A stretch of 11,075 nucleotides of DNA from an uncultured Eubacteriales bacterium (lineage in GTDB: Bacteria; Bacillota; Clostridia; Christensenellales; Aristaeellaceae), in the NCBI GenBank assembly GCA_900548145.1, contig URJB01000061.1:1-11075 (forward strand). The letters run 5' to 3'. Of the stretch, positions 6,970-11,075 are shown in pieces. Position 1 is the stretch's first letter; every line of letters starts with the position of its first letter. Under the pieces are notes generated by a model, which was not told the origin of the DNA, searched no databases, and was given only the letters and a program-made list of their open reading frames with translations. The position numbers and the translations under genes are program-made.

Positions 6970-7560
6970 ATGGTATCTTATACTTACGATGCTTGGGGTA
7001 AGATGATCAGCAAGACTGGCACCTTGGCAACTACATTGGGCACGCTGCAGCCCTTCAGGTATCGCGGGTATATCTTTGACGAAGAAACCGGTCTGTACTA
7101 TCTGCGTAGCAGGTACTACAATCCGAATCTGTGCCGTTTCATCAATGCGGACGATGGAGAGGCATATGTTGATGCTATCGCTACTGAACAGTGTGCTGAA
7201 CCAGTTAAGGCTTACAACTTCGAAGTTGAAGATTTTCACACTTATTTTGTTGGGACGGGTTGCATTTTGGTTCACAATATGTGTGCCAAAGTATCGAATC
7301 ACGGCAACTCTCTCAATATTACAAAACCAGCTAAAGGATATATCTTGAAAGAACGTGGAACCGGAAAGATCATGAAATTCGGCGAAACCACTCTCGGTAA
7401 AAGACGATATACTGTAAAATTTCTCGATGCCAACAAGGTGGATATGGTATTCGTAAAATCTGGGACAAACCGAGCAATGCACACTTGGCAGCATGATATG
7501 ATTGTCAATTACGCTAAGAGACACGGGGTTAGGCCTCCCATGAATCATAACTGGTATTAA
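6970..7560 (+). CDS. 5'-truncated RHS protein: core end, HINT remnant and C-terminal toxin domain
   Basis: The open frame encodes 196 residues from this ATG. RHS homology begins earlier, at about 6925 (LQGDVIGLVDGNG), so the gene is a fragment. Residues 1-30 are a YD-repeat end (SYTYDAWGK), and 31-62 the RHS-core signature YRGYIFDEETGLYYLRSRYY...FINADD. Residues 80-103 are the tail of a pretoxin HINT domain (NFEVEDFHTYFVG...VHN), which normally cleaves off the toxin. Its N-terminal half with the catalytic Cys region is missing. Residues 104-196 are the variable tip. GYI (123-125), KFGET (137-141), R145/R146 and RPPMN (188-192) weakly recall the URI/GIY-YIG nuclease pattern, but the expected catalytic Glu is not clear. 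No ribosome binding site precedes the ATG, so the fragment is probably silent unless fused to a full core. Confidence 0.8.
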   Translation: MVSYTYDAWGKMISKTGTLATTLGTLQPFRYRGYIFDEETGLYYLRSRYYNPNLCRFINADDGEAYVDAIATEQCAEPVKAYNFEVEDFHTYFVGTGCILVHNMCAKVSNHGNSLNITKPAKGYILKERGTGKIMKFGETTLGKRRYTVKFLDANKVDMVFVKSGTNRAMHTWQHDMIVNYAKRHGVRPPMNHNWY

Positions 7561-7573
7561 GGAGGAGAACAAT

Positions 7574-7966
7574 GTGGCCGGAATAGTCTTTTCTACAGAA
7601 TCATGGCATCCAGCAGCAGAGCGTATTTCTGAATGTTTCGCATATTTTGATGCAAGGATGAAGGTCATTGATCTGTCTAAATACTGCGATGCTTTGGATA
7701 CCATTGGTATTATTCCTTTTTCTGGACCCAATAAGCATATGTCTGATTGGAAAGAGCGAAAATATGTAAGTTGGTCAAGGAGAGAGGCCGACATTCGCTT
7801 AAGAATCGATTTTGATACATTCGTTAAATCATCTCGAGAGACACAGAGAGATATTGTTAAAGAAATCATTATCAAGTCGCTTGAGATCATTAAGCATAAG
7901 TGCGATGCAAAGAAACTGAGATTTGATCTTGACGATATGCTATACGATATGTTCCCTGACGAATAA
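7574..7966 (+). CDS. probable immunity protein for the RHS tip
   Basis: A 130-residue, charged, apparently cytoplasmic protein without signal peptide or membrane segment. It starts 13 nt behind the toxin stop, the usual place for the antidote of a polymorphic toxin. GGAGG (7561-7565) lies 8 nt before a GTG at 7574. An ATG at 7572 in another frame ends after four codons. Features seen are a Trp-containing middle (MSDWKERKYVSWSRREADIRLRIDF is split over residues about 56-79), a helical stretch IVKEIIIKSLEIIK and an acidic end (DLDDMLYDMFPDE). It may belong to one of the Imm families of RHS loci, perhaps Imm44-like, but I cannot assign it firmly. It has a much better ribosome binding site than the toxin fragment, fitting expression of immunity without toxin. 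Confidence 0.75.
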   Translation: MAGIVFSTESWHPAAERISECFAYFDARMKVIDLSKYCDALDTIGIIPFSGPNKHMSDWKERKYVSWSRREADIRLRIDFDTFVKSSRETQRDIVKEIIIKSLEIIKHKCDAKKLRFDLDDMLYDMFPDE

Positions 7967-8003
7967 TGAATAGTCCTGTACATCATTTCTATTGATGTAT
8001 CCT

Positions 8004-8031
8004 AGGCGGAGCTTCTTTCGAAGCTCCGCCT
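8004..8031 (+). terminator. 12-bp hairpin downstream of the immunity gene
   Basis: AGGCGGAGCTTC and GAAGCTCCGCCT form a perfect 12-bp stem with loop TTTC, 37 nt after the immunity stop. It is placed like a terminator but lacks a T-run behind it. The arm GGCGGAG is shared with the terminator at 8189-8214. Confidence 0.6.
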
Positions 8032-8066
8032 CAGCCTGTCGAAAAACCCCAAGTTGGCCGCCCGCG

Positions 8067-8096
8067 CCCGCAAACAGCGCTACGCTGGTTTGCGGG
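8067..8096. repeat. long hairpin with one bulge
   Basis: CCCGCAAAC pairs with GTTTGCGGG (9 bp), and the inner AGCG pairs with CGCT (4 bp) around loop CTA, with a single bulged G at 8087. The function is unknown. It is the first of three stacked hairpins in the stretch between the immunity gene and the SH3 fragment. Confidence 0.65.
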
Positions 8097-8114
8097 GAAA
8101 GTGCTGCGGCACAA

Positions 8115-8141
8115 GGGTTAGGGGCTCCGCCCCTATAACCC
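8115..8141. repeat. GGGGCTCCGCCCC-type palindrome
   Basis: TAGGGGC-tcc-GCCCCTA (8119-8135) is a perfect 7-bp stem. With a small bulge GGGTT and AACCC extend it further. It has the same type of sequence as the palindrome at 95-111 and the start of the element at 11041-11070. Confidence 0.65.
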
Positions 8142-8143
8142 CG

Positions 8144-8178
8144 GCAGGAGGCAGTGCCTCCTGCACCTCCACTTTTTT
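8144..8178 (+). terminator. 9-bp hairpin followed by T6, probable terminator
   Basis: GCAGGAGGC-agt-GCCTCCTGC (8144-8164) is followed after 8 nt by TTTTTT (8173-8178). The gap before the T-run is longer than ideal. Hairpin plus CTGCACCTCC resembles the end-of-window element CCTGCACCCC, so it may be a dispersed repeat used as a terminator. Confidence 0.5.
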
Positions 8179-8188
8179 AACACTCTGT

Positions 8189-8220
8189 GGCGGAGTCTCT
8201 ACGAAGACTCCGCCTTTTCT
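8189..8220 (+). terminator. intrinsic terminator
   Basis: GGCGGAGTCT (8189-8198) pairs perfectly with AGACTCCGCC (8205-8214) around a 6-nt loop and is followed directly by TTTTCT. This is the best terminator on the island. It stops transcripts reading from the immunity gene before the SH3 fragment. Confidence 0.8.
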
Positions 8221-8250
8221 ATGCCCCAAAACAAGAAAGGACGTGACAAA

Positions 8251-8400
8251 ATGATCACTTGCATTTTCGGTACCGTCGCTGGCGGTCGCCTCAACCTCCG
8301 GGCATCTGCGAATTCTTCCGCTTCTATCCTCGCGAGCATCCCCAATGAAACCTTGCTCGTCATTACATTCATACGCCTACCTGTACAACCTGCAGGATGA
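8251..8400 (+). pseudogene. truncated bacterial SH3-domain gene fused to RHS-core scrap
   Basis: A 49-codon frame starts at an ATG with AAAGGA (8236-8241) 9 nt upstream. Residues 5-38 (FGTVAGGRLNLRASANSSAS then ILASIPNETLLV) are the first part of an SH3_3-type cell-wall-binding domain, as found in lysins and surface proteins. After about residue 39 the homology stops. The DNA from about 8369 reads in another frame as YAYLYNLQDDVIG, an RHS-core piece ending in TGA at 8411-8413. The short frame therefore looks like a deletion scar, not a functional gene. A small stand-alone peptide cannot be excluded because the start signals are good. Confidence 0.7.
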
Positions 8401-8409
8401 CGTCATTGG
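8389..8409 (+). repeat. right RHS-core terminal repeat
   Basis: CCT plus GCAGGATGACGTCATTGG matches the left copy at 6924-6944 with two differences and encodes LQDDVIG in the RHS frame. It lies 4 nt before the right 22-bp repeat. Its presence at both island ends shows that an RHS-core breakpoint or recombination site was used. Confidence 0.85.
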
Positions 8410-8413
8410 CTGA

Positions 8414-8435
8414 CCGAATGCCTATGATTTTGCCT
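8414..8435 (+). repeat. right copy of 22-bp flanking direct repeat
   Basis: Identical to 6905-6926. It lies immediately before the -35 region of the map promoter and is followed by the unique sequence CATTTTGC, presumably the original neighbour of the left flank. Confidence 0.9.
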
Positions 8436-8439
8436 CATT

Positions 8440-8468
8440 TTGCTATTCAGCCGCAGCCGTGTTATAAT
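8440..8468 (+). promoter_or_regulatory. sigma-70-like promoter for map
   Basis: TTGCTA (8440-8445) and a perfect TATAAT (8463-8468) are 17 nt apart. Transcription would start near 8475, about 60 nt before the map ATG. Confidence 0.7.
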
Positions 8469-8533
8469 GCATGGGGAGAGTGGATTGAAATATCCTTTCC
8501 GAGATTCCTTTCCGACAAAAGGAGGAGCTTTCG

Positions 8534-9406
8534 ATGGAAAAACTGGAACCCTGCGCCCCTTGCTGGTGCGGCAGCGGAAAAGCATATAAGGACTGTCACT
8601 GCGCTTTTGATGAAAAATACGAATCCCTGCGCCGCCACGGTGCGCACCTTCCGCCTCGGAAGCTGATCAAAAACGAAGCCCAGATCGAGAAGATCCGCCG
8701 CAGCGCCAAGGTGAACGTGGCCGTGCTGGATTATGTGGCGGAGCACATCCGCCCCGGCGTTTCCACCGAGGAGATCGACCGCTGGGTCTATGAGCAGACC
8801 GCGCAGGCCGGGGCCATCCCCGCGCCGCTGAATTACGAGGGCTTCCCCAAGAGCGTCTGCACCTCCATCAACGAGCAGGTCTGCCACGGCATTCCTTCCC
8901 CGGAGGACATTCTCTGCGAGGGCGATATTGTCAACGTGGACTGCTCCACCATTCTGGACGGCTATTATTCCGACTCCTCCCGGATGTTCATCATCGGGGA
9001 GACCACGCCGGAAAAGCAGAAGCTGGTGGAAGTCACCCGCCAGTGTGTTCAGGCCGGGCTGGACGAGGTAAAGCCATGGGAACCCCTCGGCAACGTGGGC
9101 GAAGCGGTGCACAGCCTGGCCCGGAAGAACGGCTATACCGTCGTCCGGGAAGTGGGCGGCCACGGCGTGGGCGTGGAGTTCCACGAGGATCCCTTCGTCA
9201 GCTATGTCACTCGCCGGGGCACGGGCATGATCATGGCCCCGGGCATGATCTTCACCATCGAGCCCATGGTCAACATGGGCACCAACCGCATCTACATCGA
9301 CGCGGACAACGACTGGACCATCTACACCCAGGACGGCAAGCCGTCGGCCCAGTGGGAAATTCAGGTGCTGGTGACGGAAACGGGCCACGAAGTGCTGGCC
9401 TGGTAA
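8534..9406 (+). CDS. map: type I methionine aminopeptidase with N-terminal SEC-C motif
   Basis: A 290-residue enzyme that removes the N-terminal Met from nascent proteins. Residues 10-23 form a SEC-C zinc motif (C10, C12, GSGKAYKDC to C21, H22), which in other proteins helps ribosome or protein contact. The pita-bread catalytic domain follows from about residue 42. The metal ligands are D136 (NVD), D147 (YSDSSR), H210 (GGHGVG), E243 (TIEPM) and E275 (WEIQ), and the substrate-site His are H118 (CHGIP) and H217 (FHEDP). All expected residues are present. The start is fixed by GGAGG (8521-8525), 8 nt before the ATG. This longer SEC-C form is common in Clostridia, often alongside a shorter Map elsewhere, so this could be the second copy. 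Confidence 0.95.
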   Translation: MEKLEPCAPCWCGSGKAYKDCHCAFDEKYESLRRHGAHLPPRKLIKNEAQIEKIRRSAKVNVAVLDYVAEHIRPGVSTEEIDRWVYEQTAQAGAIPAPLNYEGFPKSVCTSINEQVCHGIPSPEDILCEGDIVNVDCSTILDGYYSDSSRMFIIGETTPEKQKLVEVTRQCVQAGLDEVKPWEPLGNVGEAVHSLARKNGYTVVREVGGHGVGVEFHEDPFVSYVTRRGTGMIMAPGMIFTIEPMVNMGTNRIYIDADNDWTIYTQDGKPSAQWEIQVLVTETGHEVLAW

Positions 9407-9494
9407 GCCTTTCCCCGCCTTATCATCCGTTTCAAAAGAAGCGATCCTGTTTTTTCATTTTCCGCCAACGAATCACGAAACGAGGAATACGCAC

Positions 9495-11051
9495 ATGAAA
9501 AAAGTGCTCATCATCGGCGCGGGCCCCGCAGGGCTGACCGCCGCCTACGAGCTTCTGAAAACCGGCGAATACGACGTGACCGTGCTGGAGCGCAGTCAGG
9601 AGATCGGCGGCATTTCCAAAACCGTCCGCTACCGGGACAATCGGATGGACATCGGCGGCCACCGCTTTTTCAGCAAGGACGAGCGGGTGATGCAGTGGTG
9701 GGCGGACATGATGCCCCTGCAGGGCGCGCCCGCCATGGACGACCGGCTCTTGAACCGGGAGGTGCCTCTGGCCGAGGGCGGTCCCGACCCGGAGAAGGAA
9801 GACCGGGTCATGCTCACCCGCAACCGGGTCAGCCGCATCTATTATCAGCATCACTTTTTTGACTATCCCATCAGCCTCAAGTGGGAAACGCTGAAGACCA
9901 TGGGCTTTGCCACCACCATGCAGGTGGGCTTCAGCTATCTGGCGGCCTGCATCCACAAGCGGCCCAACGACAATCTGGAAAATTTCTACATCAATTCCTT
10001 CGGCAAGAAGCTATACTCCATGTTCTTTGAGGGTTACACCGAGAAGCTTTGGGGCCGTCATCCCCGGGAGATCGACGCCAGCTGGGGCAAGCAGCGCACC
10101 AAGGAGCTGAGCATCATGGGCATCCTCAGGGACATGCTCTCCAAGGTGTTCATGTCCAAGGAGCGCCGCCAGCAGCAGGTGCAGACCTCCCTCATCGAGG
10201 AGTTCCGCTATCCCAAGTTTGGCCCCGGTCAGCTCTGGGAAACCACCGCGCAGGAGATCGAAAAACTGGGCGGCAAGGTCGTCAAGGGCTGCGAGGTTCT
10301 GGGGGCGCGGACGGAGAACGGAAAGGTGGTCAGCCTGCGCGTCCGGGACGGCGAGGGCGAGCACGACATGGAGGGCGACGTTTTCTTCAGCTCCATGCCC
10401 ATCAAGGATCTGGTCGCCGGCATGAACGATGTGCCCGCGGATGTGCGGGCGATCGCTGCCGGTCTGCCCTACCGGGACTTCGTCACCGTTGGCCTGTTGG
10501 TGGATCGGCTGAATCTGAAAAACGAAACGAAGCTGAAAACGCTGGGGAACATCGTGCCCGACTGCTGGATCTACGTACAGGACGCGGATGTGAAGCTGGG
10601 CCGTATTCAGATCTTCAACAACTGGTCGCCCTATCTGGTGAAGGACCCGGAGCACACGGTCTGGATCGGTCTGGAATACTTCTGCAACGAGGGCGACGCC
10701 TTCTGGTCGGCTTCGGAGGAAGAGACCGTTCATCAGGCGGTCAGCGAGCTGATCCGCATGGGGGTCTTGGAGGACGAGACCCACGTTCTGGATTCCCACC
10801 GGGAGCAGGTACAGAAGGCCTATCCCGCCTATTTTGACACCTATGACGACATCGGCCGGGTAATCGAGTATCTGGACTCCTTCGACAATCTCTACTGTGT
10901 GGGCCGGAACGGGCAGCACCGCTATAACAACATGGATCACTCCATGGCCACGTCCTTTGAGGCGGTGCACAATCTGGAAGCCGGCCTCCGCGACAACACC
11001 AACATCTGGAGCGTCAACACCGAGCAATCCTACCACGAATCAAGGGGCTGA
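9495..11051 (+). CDS. FAD/NAD(P)-binding oxidoreductase, amine-oxidase/UDP-galactopyranose-mutase-like
   Basis: A 518-residue flavoprotein. The N-terminal Rossmann site has GAGPAG at 8-13 and E32 (VLERS) to hold the FAD ribose, followed by GGISKT and DIGGHRFF (52-59). The C-terminal FAD-binding block VGRNG (469-473) with HRYNNMDHSM (475-484) is that of the protoporphyrinogen-oxidase/UGM-like group. In related proteins the product is often linked to sugar or lipid modification in surface polysaccharide genes, but the substrate is unknown here. AACGAGGA ends 8 nt before the ATG. It follows map by 88 nt with no clear terminator, so cotranscription is possible. The last residues, RG and stop, lie in a repeat shared with the GntR gene end. 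Confidence 0.85.
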   Translation: MKKVLIIGAGPAGLTAAYELLKTGEYDVTVLERSQEIGGISKTVRYRDNRMDIGGHRFFSKDERVMQWWADMMPLQGAPAMDDRLLNREVPLAEGGPDPEKEDRVMLTRNRVSRIYYQHHFFDYPISLKWETLKTMGFATTMQVGFSYLAACIHKRPNDNLENFYINSFGKKLYSMFFEGYTEKLWGRHPREIDASWGKQRTKELSIMGILRDMLSKVFMSKERRQQQVQTSLIEEFRYPKFGPGQLWETTAQEIEKLGGKVVKGCEVLGARTENGKVVSLRVRDGEGEHDMEGDVFFSSMPIKDLVAGMNDVPADVRAIAAGLPYRDFVTVGLLVDRLNLKNETKLKTLGNIVPDCWIYVQDADVKLGRIQIFNNWSPYLVKDPEHTVWIGLEYFCNEGDAFWSASEEETVHQAVSELIRMGVLEDETHVLDSHREQVQKAYPAYFDTYDDIGRVIEYLDSFDNLYCVGRNGQHRYNNMDHSMATSFEAVHNLEAGLRDNTNIWSVNTEQSYHESRG

Positions 11052-11070
11052 GCAGGGGGGGACCCCCTGC
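11041..11070. repeat. palindromic intergenic element overlapping the end of the flavoprotein gene
   Basis: CAAGGGGCTGAGC (11041-11053) is identical to minus-strand 112-100 and again contains the TGA stop. GCAGGGGG-gga-CCCCCTGC (11052-11070) is an 8-bp hairpin, followed by ACCCC to the window end. No T-run is seen before the window ends, so a terminator role cannot be judged. Confidence 0.65.
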
Positions 11071-11075
11071 ACCCC

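Larger units (their letters stand above)
6905..8435 (+). mobile_element. orphan RHS toxin-immunity island flanked by a 22-bp direct repeat
   Basis: The segment is bracketed by identical 22-bp copies (6905-6926 and 8414-8435) that begin CCGAATGCCT and end TTTTGCCT. It holds an RHS C-terminal tip, a probable immunity gene, several strong hairpins and a broken SH3-domain gene. The coding part is clearly richer in A+T than the flanking genes. Removing one repeat and the insert leaves a compact divergent intergenic region with the isomerase and map promoters about 30 bp apart. No transposase or integrase is encoded, so movement, if any, needed outside enzymes or homologous recombination through RHS-core DNA. 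Confidence 0.65.

Noticed and set aside
7572..7586. ATG at 7572 as start of the immunity gene
   Set aside because: It is in another frame and reaches a stop after four codons. The GTG at 7574 opens the 130-codon frame with correct spacing to GGAGG.
6913..7986. 357-codon open frame on the minus strand across the island
   Set aside because: It is antisense to the RHS tip and immunity gene, Ser/Ile-rich without domain features, and lacks a clear ribosome binding site.
6905..8435. Insertion sequence or integron cassette
   Set aside because: There are no terminal inverted repeats, no transposase or integrase, and no attC-like site. Only direct repeats and RHS-core ends are present.
10011..11036. 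341-codon open frame on the minus strand
   Set aside because: Antisense shadow of the flavoprotein gene, rich in His, Val and Gln as typical for such shadows.

Overview
The window looks like chromosomal DNA of a Clostridia-type Firmicute, possibly an Oscillospiraceae-like or Christensenellales-like gut anaerobe. Three things support this: strong GGAGG-type ribosome binding sites before most genes, the gatCAB transamidation genes, and GC-rich intergenic sequence full of small palindromes of the GGGGCT..GCCCC type. Taxonomy here is inference from style; no rRNA or tRNA gene was found.

Left part (1-5481). A GntR/FCD regulator (minus strand) is divergent from an N-acetyl sugar amidotransferase of the WbpG/PseA type (plus strand). 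They share an intergenic region with two good sigma-70-like promoters and two short inverted repeats that could be operators. The amidotransferase converges on gatC-gatA-gatB (minus strand), which makes Gln-tRNA(Gln)/Asn-tRNA(Asn) by transamidation. An 11-bp hairpin that reads as a terminator on both strands separates the converging genes.

Middle (5482-5944). About 460 bp without a gene hold imperfect GC-rich direct repeats. One internal hairpin is kept between copies although its sequence changes by paired substitutions. Upstream on the minus strand is a TIM-barrel sugar phosphate isomerase/epimerase (5945-6784).

Island (6905-8435). Between the divergent promoters of the isomerase and the map gene sits an AT-richer foreign module bracketed by a 22-bp perfect direct repeat. 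It carries (i) the C-terminal tip of an RHS polymorphic toxin with the end of the core, a remnant of a HINT-type pretoxin domain and a small C-terminal domain that may be a URI/GIY-YIG-like nuclease, (ii) a probable immunity gene directly behind it, (iii) a cluster of strong hairpins, and (iv) the 5' end of a bacterial SH3-domain gene fused to a scrap of RHS core. Both ends of the insert carry the same RHS-core segment encoding LQ[G/D]DVIG, so the module is circularly permuted relative to a normal RHS gene. It encodes no recombinase. This orphan toxin-immunity cassette and its junctions are the most interesting part of the window.

Right part (8436-11075). A SEC-C-tagged type I methionine aminopeptidase (map) is followed by a large FAD/NAD-binding oxidoreductase of the amine-oxidase/UDP-galactopyranose-mutase-like fold. 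Its last two codons and stop lie in a 13-bp repeat that also supplies the last codons of the GntR gene, in the same frame.
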